Made by a program: the position numbers and the translations under genes. This document shows positions 17,987-26,964 of a DNA stretch of 39,111 nucleotides, in pieces (the first letter of the stretch is position 1; every line of letters starts with the position of its first letter). Below the pieces are notes generated by a model, which did not search any database, was not told the origin of the DNA, and was given only the letters and a program-made list of their open reading frames with translations. Origin of the DNA: an uncultured Pelagibacteraceae bacterium (lineage in GTDB: Bacteria; Pseudomonadota; Alphaproteobacteria; Pelagibacterales; Pelagibacteraceae); the NCBI GenBank assembly GCA_902515195.1, contig CABXTO010000003.1, positions 1 to 39,111 on the forward strand, in the 5' to 3' direction.

Positions 17987-19153
17987 TTATTTATACTTTA
18001 AACAAACTTTAATTATTATTTTTAAAGCTTCGTTTATTTCACTTTTTTTAACATTAAGAGGTGGAAGAATTCTAATAACGTTTTCAGCTGCTCTAATAGT
18101 AAGCAATTTATTTTTCATTAATTCTCTAATAAAAGAAGTCTGATCTCTATACAGTTGAAGGCCAATCAAAAAACCTCTTCCTCTAACTTCTTTTATTAAA
18201 TTTGGAAATCTTTCCTTAATTTTGTTAAGCTGTTCATGAAAATAATTTGAATTTTTTTTAACATGTTTCAAAAAACTTTTTTTTGATATTATATCAAATA
18301 CTTCAGTCCCAATTTTCATTGCTAATGGATTTCCACCAAAAGTTGAACCGTGAGTTCCAGCTGTCATTCCAGATGCAGTCTTTTTATTCATTAATACAGC
18401 ACCGATAGGAAAACCACCTCCAATTCCCTTAGCGATTGGTACAATATCAGGTTTTACTTTAGACCTCTCAAATGCAAAAAAGTCACCAGTTCTTCCAATG
18501 CCACATTGAACTTCATCTAAGATTAATAATATTTCCTTTTTGTTGCATATTTTTCTTAACTCTCTTAAACACCAATCAGGAATTACTTTTATTCCACCTT
18601 CACCTAATATTGTTTCAACCATTATTGCTGCTGTATTTTTATTAATTTTTTTTTTTAGTGAGCTATGATCTCCAAATTTAAAATGATCAAATCCAACAAC
18701 TTTTGGGCCAAATCCTTCCGTCATTTTTTTTGAACCGCTAGCAAAAATTGCTGCTATTGTTCTTCCGTGAAATGAATTTTTTACACATAGTATTCTATTT
18801 TTATGAGGTTTTCCTATCGAATAGAAATATTTTCTAGCTACCTTGATTGCAGCTTCTGTGGCTTCAGCACCACTATTCTGAAACATAACATAATCAGCAA
18901 ATGTTTTTTTGGCTAATTTTTTAGCTAATATTTCTCCCTCAGGAATTATAAAAGCATTCGACACATGCCAAAGTTTTTTTGATTGATTGTTAATTGTTTT
19001 AATTAATTTTGGATGAGAGTGCCCTAAAGAATTAACAGCAATTCCCTGAACGAAATCTAAATATTTTACACCACTAGATGTATATAAATAACTACCCTTG
19101 CCTTTTGTAAAAGATAATTTTTTTCTGTTATAATTTTTTGCTAAATAACTCAT
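17987..19153 (-). CDS. argD: Acetylornithine aminotransferase
   Basis: PLP enzyme that makes N-acetylornithine from the semialdehyde; it can also serve the succinyl-diaminopimelate step of lysine synthesis. The 388-residue protein has the family start (YLAKNYNRKKLSFTKGKGSY), NSGAEATEAAIKVARKY, FHGRT, ILDEVQCGIGRTGDFFAFE (Asp213) and the PLP lysine at 242 (PIAKGIGGGFPIGAVL). It is the first gene of the argD-argF pair. The 176 nt between it and gcrA holds divergent promoters; I could not define the argD one. Confidence 0.96.
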   Translation of the reverse strand: MSYLAKNYNRKKLSFTKGKGSYLYTSSGVKYLDFVQGIAVNSLGHSHPKLIKTINNQSKKLWHVSNAFIIPEGEILAKKLAKKTFADYVMFQNSGAEATEAAIKVARKYFYSIGKPHKNRILCVKNSFHGRTIAAIFASGSKKMTEGFGPKVVGFDHFKFGDHSSLKKKINKNTAAIMVETILGEGGIKVIPDWCLRELRKICNKKEILLILDEVQCGIGRTGDFFAFERSKVKPDIVPIAKGIGGGFPIGAVLMNKKTASGMTAGTHGSTFGGNPLAMKIGTEVFDIISKKSFLKHVKKNSNYFHEQLNKIKERFPNLIKEVRGRGFLIGLQLYRDQTSFIRELMKNKLLTIRAAENVIRILPPLNVKKSEINEALKIIIKVCLKYK

Positions 19154-19275
19154 AGTTTTTTTATTAATCTTTTTATAAACTAAAATATTAAATACAAGTT
19201 AGGATTGAATATATAAAAAAATAATTACCTCTTTTTTGTGTTGATAACTGTAAATAATTACTTGTTTATTAAAAG

Positions 19276-19304
19276 TTGATATCAGTATATTGTATATATA
19301 TAAA
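19276..19304 (+). promoter_or_regulatory. gcrA promoter
   Basis: TTGATA and TATAAA are separated by exactly 17 nt, giving a start around 19311 and a leader of about 19 nt before the gcrA ATG. The surroundings are almost pure A+T, so chance matches are easy, but the spacing is ideal. Confidence 0.5.
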
Positions 19305-19329
19305 TTTATAACACATTATATAGATATAA

Positions 19330-19824
19330 ATGAGCTGGACTGAAGAAAAAGTACAAAAATTGAGAGAATTATGGGGCAAAGGAAATACTGCTAGCCAAAT
19401 CGCAGAAATAATAGGTGGTATAAGTAGAAATGCAGTAATAGGTAAAGCTCATAGGCTAAATTTATCAGCAAAAATAAAAACTAGAGCTGCAACTTCCAAT
19501 CAAAGTTATGAAGACTCATTAGATAGCAAAAATATAAAATCAAAAAAAGGAAGAAAAGGTAAATTTAAATCACTTATTATTGAAAAAGATTTTGAGCCAG
19601 AAAACCCTAAACAATTAGAGGAATTAGATGAAAATTCTTGTAAATGGCCGATTGGTCATCCTGACGAAAAATCTTTTTACTTTTGTGGAAGATCATCACT
19701 TAAAGATTTTTCATATTGTAAATTACATCTTCTTTATGCTTATCAGCCAAAAGGTAAAAAAGAAGAAGTTTTAGACAAAGAAGAAGTGCCTGAATTTATA
19801 GAGAAAAAAATTAAATCTGCATAA
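19330..19824 (+). CDS. gcrA: GcrA-family cell cycle regulator
   Basis: GcrA is an alphaproteobacterial sigma-70 cofactor that in Caulobacter activates promoters at CcrM-methylated GANTC sites. The 164-residue protein begins MSWTEEKVQKLRELWGKGNT and continues ISRNAVIGKAHRLNLS, the helix-turn-helix signature of the family. A lysine-rich linker follows, and the C-terminal sigma-binding part reads CKWPIGHPDEKSFYFCG and YCKLHLLYAYQP. It is monocistronic, with its own promoter. No CcrM gene is in this window, so whether methylation matters here is open. Confidence 0.95.
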   Translation: MSWTEEKVQKLRELWGKGNTASQIAEIIGGISRNAVIGKAHRLNLSAKIKTRAATSNQSYEDSLDSKNIKSKKGRKGKFKSLIIEKDFEPENPKQLEELDENSCKWPIGHPDEKSFYFCGRSSLKDFSYCKLHLLYAYQPKGKKEEVLDKEEVPEFIEKKIKSA

Positions 19825-19848
19825 TTAATTTACTACACTAATATAAAA

Positions 19849-20808
19849 TTAATTTTTATATTTATCTAAAGAAAATTCACCACCTTGTTTCCACATATAA
19901 CAATATTTTTTTACTTCTTTTTCAAACATGCGTAAACTAGGAACTCCTATATCTGTGTTTGTTTTATATTTTCCTGATGCAACATTATCGTATTTCAAGA
20001 GCCTCAATTGATCTTGAGTTAATAAAGGTTTTGGTAATAATTGAAATATGATTGCATTTAAGTTTGCTAAAAAAAAAGGTAAAGGAAATAAAATTCTTTT
20101 TTTATCAATTAGTCTAAGTAATTTTTCAAGTATTTCTTTAAATGATAATATTTCTGGTCCAACACATTCAATGATTTTTTCTTGAAAATTATTAGAAATT
20201 ACATGATAAATTACATCGGTCAAATCTGAGCAATGTATTGGTGCAAATTTTGTCCTTCCAGAATAATATAACGGAAAAACAGGTAATCGACTTAAAAGAG
20301 TCATGAAATTTGTTGTAAAATTATCATCGACTGAATATACAATTGATGGTCTAAGAATTGTTGCTTTTGGAAAATAATTCAAAATATTTTTTTCGCCCTC
20401 TAATTTGGTTATTGCATAATTTGAGTCTTTTGCTTCATTAATACCAAGAGCAGATAAATGAATAAAATTTTTTAAATCGTATTCTTTACAAAGTTTAGCA
20501 AGTAATGTCGGGAATATCGTATGTATATTTTTGAAAGTATTTCCCTTTCTTTTTTCAAACAATATTCCAACTAAGTTTATACAGATATTAGCATTTTCAA
20601 AAAGTTTTCTTATTTTGATCTCATCATAAATATTTGCTTCAACAATATCTATATACCCTGCATTGGCCTGCGTTTTGATAATATAGCTTTTTTGATGAAT
20701 ATTTCTTGTAACAACAGTGACCCTGAAGTTATTTTTAGTTAGTTTTCTAATTAAATTTCTTCCTATCTGCCCACTTCCACCAAAAATTAGACAATTTTTT
20801 TCTTTCAT
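19849..20808 (-). CDS. NDUFA9-like NAD(P)-binding protein (atypical SDR)
   Basis: The 319-residue protein starts with a Rossmann glycine motif (CLIFGGSGQIGRNLIRKL, about 6-23) and NAD-binding features ENANICINLVGILFEK and FIHLSALGIN. It resembles the alphaproteobacterial relatives of the mitochondrial complex I subunit NDUFA9/39 kDa. The catalytic Tyr-Lys pair of active SDR enzymes is not obvious, and the mitochondrial protein has a structural, nucleotide-binding role. Later parts (LRPSIVYSVDDNFTTNF, APIHCSDLTDVI) support the family. It is divergent from the RNase D gene with a 16-nt gap. A role in complex I assembly is an inference. Confidence 0.85.
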   Translation of the reverse strand: MKEKNCLIFGGSGQIGRNLIRKLTKNNFRVTVVTRNIHQKSYIIKTQANAGYIDIVEANIYDEIKIRKLFENANICINLVGILFEKRKGNTFKNIHTIFPTLLAKLCKEYDLKNFIHLSALGINEAKDSNYAITKLEGEKNILNYFPKATILRPSIVYSVDDNFTTNFMTLLSRLPVFPLYYSGRTKFAPIHCSDLTDVIYHVISNNFQEKIIECVGPEILSFKEILEKLLRLIDKKRILFPLPFFLANLNAIIFQLLPKPLLTQDQLRLLKYDNVASGKYKTNTDIGVPSLRMFEKEVKKYCYMWKQGGEFSLDKYKN

Positions 20809-20824
20809 ATATATATAATTAAAA

Positions 20825-21436
20825 ATGAATATTGATATTAAACTTCACAAAAACGATTTACCAGATGATTTAAATTTAGGCAATGTAATAGCAGTCGATG
20901 GTGAATTTATGGGGTTAAATGTTAGACGTGACCCATTATGCCTGATTCAAATCTCATCAGGGAATAATGATGCCCATATTGTTCAATTTGATCGAATTAA
21001 CTATAATGCACCCAATTTAGTAAAAATCTTAGCTGACAATTCAATTACAAAAATTTTTCATTATGGAAGAGCGGATATTGCTCATATTAAATATTATCTA
21101 AAGGTTGATACAAAAAATATTCTTGATACAAAAATTGCATCTAAGCTTGCTAGATCTTATTCGGATAACCACTCTTTAAAAACTTTGATAAAAGAATTTC
21201 TAAATGTGGATGTTAATAAACAATTTCAAAGTTCAGATTTTGGAGGGGAGCTATCTCCCTCACAATTGAAATATTGTGCAAATGATGTAATTTATCTCCA
21301 TAGAATTCATGAACAATTAAATAATATTTTGGAGAGAGAAAAAAGAATTAATCTTTACAAAGATTGTTTAAAATTTTTAAAAACTCGAGTAGATCTTGAT
21401 CTTGCCTTATTTAAAGATGATATTTGGTCTCATTAA
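20825..21436 (+). CDS. rnd: Short RNase D-type 3'-5' exonuclease
   Basis: DEDDy-family exoribonuclease acting on structured RNA 3' ends such as tRNA precursors. The 203-residue protein contains only the catalytic domain, without HRDC domains, the usual short form in alphaproteobacteria. Motif ExoI is AVDGEFMGL (Asp25, Glu27), ExoII is in IFHYGRADIAHIKYYL, and ExoIII is YCANDVIYLHRI with the Tyr-x3-Asp pattern. DTKIASKLARSYSDNHSLK is also characteristic. It heads a + strand run with kdsD, lptC, lptB and aroA. Confidence 0.92.
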   Translation: MNIDIKLHKNDLPDDLNLGNVIAVDGEFMGLNVRRDPLCLIQISSGNNDAHIVQFDRINYNAPNLVKILADNSITKIFHYGRADIAHIKYYLKVDTKNILDTKIASKLARSYSDNHSLKTLIKEFLNVDVNKQFQSSDFGGELSPSQLKYCANDVIYLHRIHEQLNNILEREKRINLYKDCLKFLKTRVDLDLALFKDDIWSH

Positions 21437-21438
21437 TA

Positions 21439-22410
21439 ATGATTAAAAATAAATATAGAACTATAGCAAAAAACGTCATTGATCTTGAAATTGAAGGCCT
21501 TAAGAAATTAAAAAAATTTATTACCCCATCGTTTGATGAGGCTGTGAAAGTTATAGCATCTTGTCAATCAAAAGTAATTCTTGCTGGTGTTGGAAAAAGT
21601 GGATTAATAGCAGCAAAAATAGCTTCAACTTTATCTTCTGTTGGTACACCATCTTTTTCAATTTCAGCTAATGATTGCTCTCATGGAGATTTAGGAAGCA
21701 TAACGAAAAAAGATATTTTAATTTTAATTAGTAATTCAGGAAATTCTGTTGAATTAAAAAATATAATTCAATATGCAAATCGTTATAAAATAAAATTAAT
21801 TTCAATAGTCTCAAAAAAAAATTCAATTTTATATAAGTCCTCAGACATTAGACTCTTAATACCTGATACTAAAGAGGCAGGTTTTGGAATAGTGCCTACA
21901 GCGAGTACAAGTGTTCAATTATCAATTGGGGATGCGCTAGCAATAGCTGTAATGAGTCATAAAAAATTTAGTCATTTAGATTTTAAAAAATTTCACCCTG
22001 GGGGTAATTTAGGTAATAGATTAAAAACAGTCGAGGATCTAATGCTAACTAAGAACAAAATTCCTTTTATTGATGAAAATAGCTCAATAAAAAATGGTCT
22101 TAAAATAATTAATTCTAAAAAACTAGGTGTTTTAATTGCAACCAATAAAAAAAAACAAACAACAGGTATTTTTACAGATGGAGATATTAAAAGATCAATT
22201 CAAAAGAATATTGATATAAATAAAAATAAGATTCGGTCATTTATGACAAAAAATCCAGTAAGTGTAGAAAAAGATACCCTTGCAGCAAAAGCACTAGGTA
22301 TTATGAATGAAAAAAAAATTACATCTCTTTGTGTTTTTCATAAAAAAAATAAAAAGAAAACTATTGGAATTTTACATATTCACAATATTTTAGATTCTAA
22401 TATTAGTTAA
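21439..22410 (+). CDS. kdsD: Arabinose-5-phosphate isomerase (KdsD/KpsF)
   Basis: Converts ribulose-5-phosphate to arabinose-5-phosphate, the precursor of Kdo. The protein has an N-terminal SIS sugar-isomerase domain (LAGVGKSGLIAAKIASTL, SANDCSHGDLG, LISNSGNSVELKNI) and a pair of CBS domains in the C-terminal third. HPGGNLGNRLKTVEDLM marks the domain border and carries the conserved His. I start it at the ATG 2 nt after the RNase D stop; a TTG 15 nt upstream is in frame but lies inside rnd. With kdsB it covers two steps of Kdo metabolism. Confidence 0.94.
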   Translation: MIKNKYRTIAKNVIDLEIEGLKKLKKFITPSFDEAVKVIASCQSKVILAGVGKSGLIAAKIASTLSSVGTPSFSISANDCSHGDLGSITKKDILILISNSGNSVELKNIIQYANRYKIKLISIVSKKNSILYKSSDIRLLIPDTKEAGFGIVPTASTSVQLSIGDALAIAVMSHKKFSHLDFKKFHPGGNLGNRLKTVEDLMLTKNKIPFIDENSSIKNGLKIINSKKLGVLIATNKKKQTTGIFTDGDIKRSIQKNIDINKNKIRSFMTKNPVSVEKDTLAAKALGIMNEKKITSLCVFHKKNKKKTIGILHIHNILDSNIS

Positions 22411-22412
22411 AG

Positions 22413-23006
22413 ATGAATAAAAAGTTGCTTGCTCAAACGTCTCTAATTTTAATAGTGTGTGTAATTACGTTTATCTTTTTCAATATATATAATCAAAAAA
22501 ATAATAAAAATTTTTCTAATAATTTAATAACTAAAGACCAAAATGACAAAAAAGAAAATCTAGAAAATAAGGAGGGAACTATTGAAGGTATAGAGTATTT
22601 TTCACAAGATATTAATGGAAATACATATATTATAAGAGCCAAGTCTGGAGTAATTGATAAAAAAAATCCAGATATGATAGATTTGCTAAATGTCGAAGCT
22701 GAATTAAAATTTGAAAATAACAAAATAATTAAAGTAAATTCAAATAAGGCAATTTATAATAATAATAACTATGATACAATTTTTACTGAAAATGTTATAA
22801 TAAACTACAATGATCACAAAATTAATTGTAATAAATTAGAGGCAAAATTTTCTGAGAATGAAGCTACATTATCTCAAAATTTAATTTATGAAAATCTTTC
22901 AACAAAATTATTTGCAGATCAAATGAAGGTTGATTTAATTAAAAAAAATACTGAAATAACAATGTTTAACCAAAAAGAGAAAGTCAAAATTACCCATAAA
23001 AAATAA
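22413..23006 (+). CDS. lptC: LPS export ABC transporter periplasmic protein LptC
   Basis: LptC is a bitopic inner-membrane protein that receives LPS from LptBFG and passes it to LptA. The 197-residue protein has a short cytoplasmic start, one membrane helix (about 5-26, LLAQTSLILIVCVITFIFFN), a charged linker, and then beta-rich repeats with the spacing of the LptC/OstA jellyroll (YIIRAKSGVIDKKNPDMIDL, NSNKAIYNNNNYDTIFTENV, LSTKLFADQMKVDLIKKN). It follows kdsD by 2 nt and overlaps lptB by 1 nt. No lptA lies between lptC and lptB, where it is often found. Confidence 0.85.
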   Translation: MNKKLLAQTSLILIVCVITFIFFNIYNQKNNKNFSNNLITKDQNDKKENLENKEGTIEGIEYFSQDINGNTYIIRAKSGVIDKKNPDMIDLLNVEAELKFENNKIIKVNSNKAIYNNNNYDTIFTENVIINYNDHKINCNKLEAKFSENEATLSQNLIYENLSTKLFADQMKVDLIKKNTEITMFNQKEKVKITHKK

Positions 23007-23776
23007 TGGCCTTAATCAAAAAATTTAGAATTAAAAATTTCAAGGATAAAAAACCTGTAGCAAGTTTAGCAAAAGTATCCCTTTCATATGGAAAAAGACA
23101 AATACTTGATAATATAAGTTTTCAATTAAGCTCTGGTGAAATTGTAGGTCTGTTAGGGCCTAATGGAGCAGGAAAAAGTACTTTGTTTAATTTGTTAATT
23201 GGCCTTATTAAACCAAATTTTGGAAAAATTATCATACAAAATAAAGATGTAACTGATTACCCAATTTATGAAAGAGCAAAAAAATTCAATATAGGTTTTG
23301 TTCCTCAAAATGGTGGATATTTTCATGATTTGACACTACTAGAAAATTTAAGAGCTGTTGGAGAAATTATTATAAAAGATAAAAGAACTTTAGAATCGAA
23401 AATTAATGAGCTCATCTTAAAGTTTGAATTAGACAATGTAAAAGATATTAAAGGAAAGTTCTTATCAGGGGGACAAAAACGTAAACTTGTAATATGTATG
23501 GCTTTAATGGGTGATCCAAAGATTTTATTATGTGATGAAATATTTGCAGCTTTAGATGTTCTTACAATTCATATGCTTAAGAATGTAATAGTAAACTTAC
23601 AAAAAGAAAATCCCAATATGTGTATAGTAATTTGTGAACATCAAGCTAGAGAGCTTCTATCAATAGTTGATAGAGCATTAATTTTGTCTGAATGTAAAAT
23701 TATAGCAGAGGGTTCTCCTCATAGCCTTTTAAAAAATGAAAAAGCAAAATCACACTATTTTGGTGACTATTTTTAA
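23006..23776 (+). CDS. lptB: LPS export ABC transporter ATP-binding protein LptB
   Basis: ATPase that powers extraction of LPS by LptFG. The 256-residue protein has Walker A GPNGAGKST, the Q-loop GFVPQNGGYFHDLTLLENL, the signature LSGGQKRKL, Walker B ILLCDEIFAALD and the switch His in CEHQARELL. The C-terminal YFGDYF resembles the YLG-x-x-F end typical of LptB. The residue after the catalytic Glu is Ile, where Pro is usual. An N-terminal extension of about 20 basic residues precedes the ABC domain. Start and upstream stop overlap (TAATG). Confidence 0.94.
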   Translation: MALIKKFRIKNFKDKKPVASLAKVSLSYGKRQILDNISFQLSSGEIVGLLGPNGAGKSTLFNLLIGLIKPNFGKIIIQNKDVTDYPIYERAKKFNIGFVPQNGGYFHDLTLLENLRAVGEIIIKDKRTLESKINELILKFELDNVKDIKGKFLSGGQKRKLVICMALMGDPKILLCDEIFAALDVLTIHMLKNVIVNLQKENPNMCIVICEHQARELLSIVDRALILSECKIIAEGSPHSLLKNEKAKSHYFGDYF

Positions 23777-23796
23777 TATTTAATTGAAATCAACAA

Positions 23797-25110
23797 ATGA
23801 AAAATTATCTAGAAATAAAAAAAACTATTAAACCTTTTAAAAAACAGATCTCAGTCGAAGGTGACAAGAGTATTTCTATTAGGTGGGTTCTTTTATCATC
23901 GTTAAGTAAAAAAAAATCTATTTCATATAATCTCTTGAGGTCTGAAGATGTTTTGAATGCTTTAAAATGTGTAAAAGTTTTAGGTTCAAAAGTTAAGTTA
24001 AATAAAACAAAATGTGAAATAGTTGGAATTGGTCTTAAAGATAAATTTAAAAAAAAAATATTATTGGATGCTGGTAATTCAGGTACTTTAGGTAGGCTAA
24101 TACTTGGATTACTAGTAAATACAAAAAATAAGATTAAATTGATTGGTGACAGTAGTTTGTCTAAAAGAGATTTTTACCGTGTAACAAAACCTCTCAAAAA
24201 ATTTGGAGCTAAATTTTATTCAAGCGAAAAACGATTGCCTATTACTATGATGGGTTCTAAAAATCCAAAATCAATAAATTATGTTGAAAACAAAGGATCA
24301 GCTCAATGTAAGACTTCTGTAATGTTAGCAGCTCTAAAATCTAAAGGTATAACTAAAATAAAAGCTAAGAAATCAAGAGATCATACCGAGCTTTTATTTA
24401 GACATCTAAATATACCGATAAAAATAAAAAAAACCAAAAATTTTGATTTTATCTCTGTTAAAGGAGTGAATGATATAAATGCGTTAAACTATAAGATTCC
24501 AGGTGATATTAGCTCATGTGCTTTTTTAATTGTGTTGACGATACTATCAAGAAATTCAAAATTAATAGTAAAAAATATAAATTTAAATCCAACTAGAACT
24601 GGGATTATCAAAATATTAAAAAAAATGGGCGCATCTATCAAAACTTTAAATAAAAAAAATTATAGAGGTGAATTAGTAGGAGATATATTTGTAAAAAGCT
24701 CTAAGAATTTAAAAGCAATAAATTGTCCAAAAGAATATAATTCAAGTGCAATAGATGAGTTTCTTATAATCTTTTTAGTAGCCGCAAAATCCAAAGGAAT
24801 TTCTTATTTTAACCAATTGTCTGAACTAAACAAAAAAGAAAGTCCTAGACTAATTTGGGGATCAAAAATTTTAAATTTCATGGGCATAAAAAATAAATTA
24901 ACCAATAAATCCATAAAAATTTATGGCAATCCAAATATAAGTTTGGACAAAAAAATTACTATAAGGAACTTTTTAAAAGATCATCGGGTATTTATGATGA
25001 GCACAATTGCAGCACTCACTTTTGGTGGGGTATGGAAGATTCATGATGTAAACGCTATAAAAACCTCATTTCCATCGTTTTTGAAAAAATTAGAATATCT
25101 TAATCAATAA
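23797..25110 (+). CDS. aroA: 3-phosphoshikimate 1-carboxyvinyltransferase (EPSP synthase)
   Basis: Sixth step of the shikimate pathway: shikimate-3-phosphate plus PEP to EPSP. The 437-residue protein shows VEGDKSISIRWVLLSSLS near the N-terminus, LLDAGNSGTLGRLILGLL (PEP-binding loop), ENKGSAQCKTSVMLAALKS, KSRDHTELLFRHL and IPGDISSCAFLIV. The catalytic acidic residue is in NSSAIDEFLII, and the late motifs read KKESPRLIWG (usually KESDR) and FLKDHRVFMMS (usually DHRxAM). The pattern is that of the class II family with lineage-specific changes. It feeds chorismate to pheA and the trp genes in the same window. Confidence 0.95.
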   Translation: MKNYLEIKKTIKPFKKQISVEGDKSISIRWVLLSSLSKKKSISYNLLRSEDVLNALKCVKVLGSKVKLNKTKCEIVGIGLKDKFKKKILLDAGNSGTLGRLILGLLVNTKNKIKLIGDSSLSKRDFYRVTKPLKKFGAKFYSSEKRLPITMMGSKNPKSINYVENKGSAQCKTSVMLAALKSKGITKIKAKKSRDHTELLFRHLNIPIKIKKTKNFDFISVKGVNDINALNYKIPGDISSCAFLIVLTILSRNSKLIVKNINLNPTRTGIIKILKKMGASIKTLNKKNYRGELVGDIFVKSSKNLKAINCPKEYNSSAIDEFLIIFLVAAKSKGISYFNQLSELNKKESPRLIWGSKILNFMGIKNKLTNKSIKIYGNPNISLDKKITIRNFLKDHRVFMMSTIAALTFGGVWKIHDVNAIKTSFPSFLKKLEYLNQ

Positions 25111-25191
25111 AAATAGAGTGAAATTTATTAATTTTTATGGTCAATTTTGAAGATTGCTGTTGCTAATTAAAGTAATTTTAAGTAGAAAATC

Positions 25192-25216
25192 ATGCTTTTT
25201 TAAAAATTTGAAGCAT
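25192..25216 (+). promoter_or_regulatory. Hairpin in the rpsA leader
   Basis: A perfect 6-bp inverted repeat (ATGCTT / AAGCAT) encloses a 13-nt A+T loop and ends 7 nt before the rpsA ATG. Ribosomal protein S1 represses its own translation through leader structures in several proteobacteria, so this is a candidate autoregulatory site. An extended -10-like TGCTAATTA at 25161-25169 could be the promoter. The gap between aroA and rpsA (113 nt) is otherwise featureless. Confidence 0.35.
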
Positions 25217-25223
25217 ACATTAA

Positions 25224-26951
25224 ATGGAAATATATAAAGAACTTAACAACCCGCTCTCAAAGGAATTTGAGCAACTTTTAAATAATCAGTTATCAAAGAC
25301 AACAATTGAAGAAGGAAAAATAATTGAAGGAAAAATTAATAAAGTAACTGAAAAATTTGTTTTCTTATTTGTAGAGGGACTAAAAAGTGAACCTATACTT
25401 GATATCAACGAACTCAAAAGCATGGGTTTATCTGAGAAAATTAAAATTGGCGAAACCATTCCAGTGCTATTAGAAAAAATTGAAGATAGAAATGGTGAAG
25501 TTTTAGTTTCAGCAAGTAAAGCTCAAAAAATTAAAGGTTGGGATAAACTAGTTGAAGCCTATGAAAAAAATGAGCCAATTATGGGTAAAATTACTTCGAA
25601 ATGTAAAGGTGGTTGTATTGTTGAGCATGTAGATACAGGATCTTTAATGTTTTTGCCTGGTTCCCAGATAAGTGACAAGCCTTTAAAGGATATCAATCAT
25701 TTAATTAACGAGCCGCAAAAATTTGCAATCATTAAACTTGATAAAATTAGAGGAAATGCATGTGTGTCTAGACGTGAAATAATTTCCTCTTTTAAAAAAG
25801 AAGATAAGGCTAAGATTATAGAAAAGTTTAAAGTAGGTGACATTATTAAAAATGCAGAAGTTAAAGGGTATAGTTCATTTGGATGTTTTTTTAATGTTAA
25901 TAATGAATTAGATGTACTAGTACATTTACAAGAAATTTCTTACTCTAGAGTAAACCATCCTGATGAAGTATTTAATATCGGTGAGAAACATGACCTTAAA
26001 GTAATCTCTGTTGATAAAGAAAAACTCCAAGTTGGATGCTCTGTAAAACAACTATCACCAGATCCCTTCGAACATATTGAAAATTACGAACTGAATAAAG
26101 TTTATAAAGCTAAAGTTGTAAAACTAATGGACTTCGGAGCTTTTTGTGAATTAGAACCAGGCCTTACAACTTTATTACATTCAAGTGAGTTAAGCTGGAC
26201 AAAGAAAAATGTTTCAGCAAAAAAAATGTTTAAAGTAAATGATGTGATTAGTTGCGTTATCACAGAAATAGATAAAGAAAAGCGGAGAGTGGCTATTTCT
26301 CATAGACTTACTCAAGATAATCCTTTTGAAGTATTTGAAAAGAAATATCCAGTTGGTGCTGTTGCTGAAGGAGAGGTAATTAATAAAAATGAATATTCTC
26401 TATTCGTTAACATTGGAAATTTAAACATAGATGCCTTTTTACATTGTAATGATTTAACTTACTTAAATAATAGCGAAGAGGAATTAGCTAAATATAAAAA
26501 AGGTGATAAATTAAAAGTTAAAGTATTAGAAATTAAAACGTCAGAACAAAAAATAAGAGTAGGTCTAAAGCAAACTTTACCTGATCCTTTTGATTGGTTT
26601 AAAGACAAAAAAATTAATCAAGCTATCACTGTAAAAATCATTTCAACTGACAATAAAGGACTAATTGTTAGGCCTGAAGGCTGTGATATAGATTTTAATA
26701 TTAAAAAATCTCAAATTGCTATTAATCCTGCAGATTCAAGACCATCAAGATTTACAGGTGGTGAAAGAATTGACTGTGCAATTTCTGAGTTAGATCTTGA
26801 TAAGCGTAAAGTAGGTTTAAGCATTAAACTTCTGGAAGAAATAGAAAAAAAAGAAGCTCTTGAAAAGTATGGTTCAGAAGGATCTGGAAAAAACTTACCA
26901 TTCTCTTCTTTATCAGACGATTTGAAGAAAAAAGACAAAGAAAAGGCATAA
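25224..26951 (+). CDS. rpsA: 30S ribosomal protein S1
   Basis: S1 binds mRNA on the small subunit and helps initiation on weak or absent Shine-Dalgarno sequences, which matter here because many starts lack one. The 575-residue protein has the six-S1-domain layout, with the alphaproteobacterial landmarks MFLPGSQISDKPLKDI (domain 2), EISYSRVNHPDEVFNIG (domain 3) and LSWTKKNVSAKKMF (domain 4). Domain 3, normally the most conserved, reads GYSSFGCFFNVNNELDVLVH at about 215-234 where most bacteria have a YGAFVDLGG-like strand. The C-terminus is a charged tail. It leads the rpsA-ihfB-pyrF-trp-accD-folC run. Confidence 0.96.
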   Translation: MEIYKELNNPLSKEFEQLLNNQLSKTTIEEGKIIEGKINKVTEKFVFLFVEGLKSEPILDINELKSMGLSEKIKIGETIPVLLEKIEDRNGEVLVSASKAQKIKGWDKLVEAYEKNEPIMGKITSKCKGGCIVEHVDTGSLMFLPGSQISDKPLKDINHLINEPQKFAIIKLDKIRGNACVSRREIISSFKKEDKAKIIEKFKVGDIIKNAEVKGYSSFGCFFNVNNELDVLVHLQEISYSRVNHPDEVFNIGEKHDLKVISVDKEKLQVGCSVKQLSPDPFEHIENYELNKVYKAKVVKLMDFGAFCELEPGLTTLLHSSELSWTKKNVSAKKMFKVNDVISCVITEIDKEKRRVAISHRLTQDNPFEVFEKKYPVGAVAEGEVINKNEYSLFVNIGNLNIDAFLHCNDLTYLNNSEEELAKYKKGDKLKVKVLEIKTSEQKIRVGLKQTLPDPFDWFKDKKINQAITVKIISTDNKGLIVRPEGCDIDFNIKKSQIAINPADSRPSRFTGGERIDCAISELDLDKRKVGLSIKLLEEIEKKEALEKYGSEGSGKNLPFSSLSDDLKKKDKEKA

Positions 26952-26964
26952 GTAGAAGATTAAA

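Noticed and set aside
21424-21438. Upstream TTG start for kdsD
   Set aside because: It lies inside rnd, adds five residues unlike the family, and an ATG follows immediately after the rnd stop.
22493-22723. Open frame antisense to lptC
   Set aside because: Phe/Ser-rich shadow of a lysine- and asparagine-rich gene.
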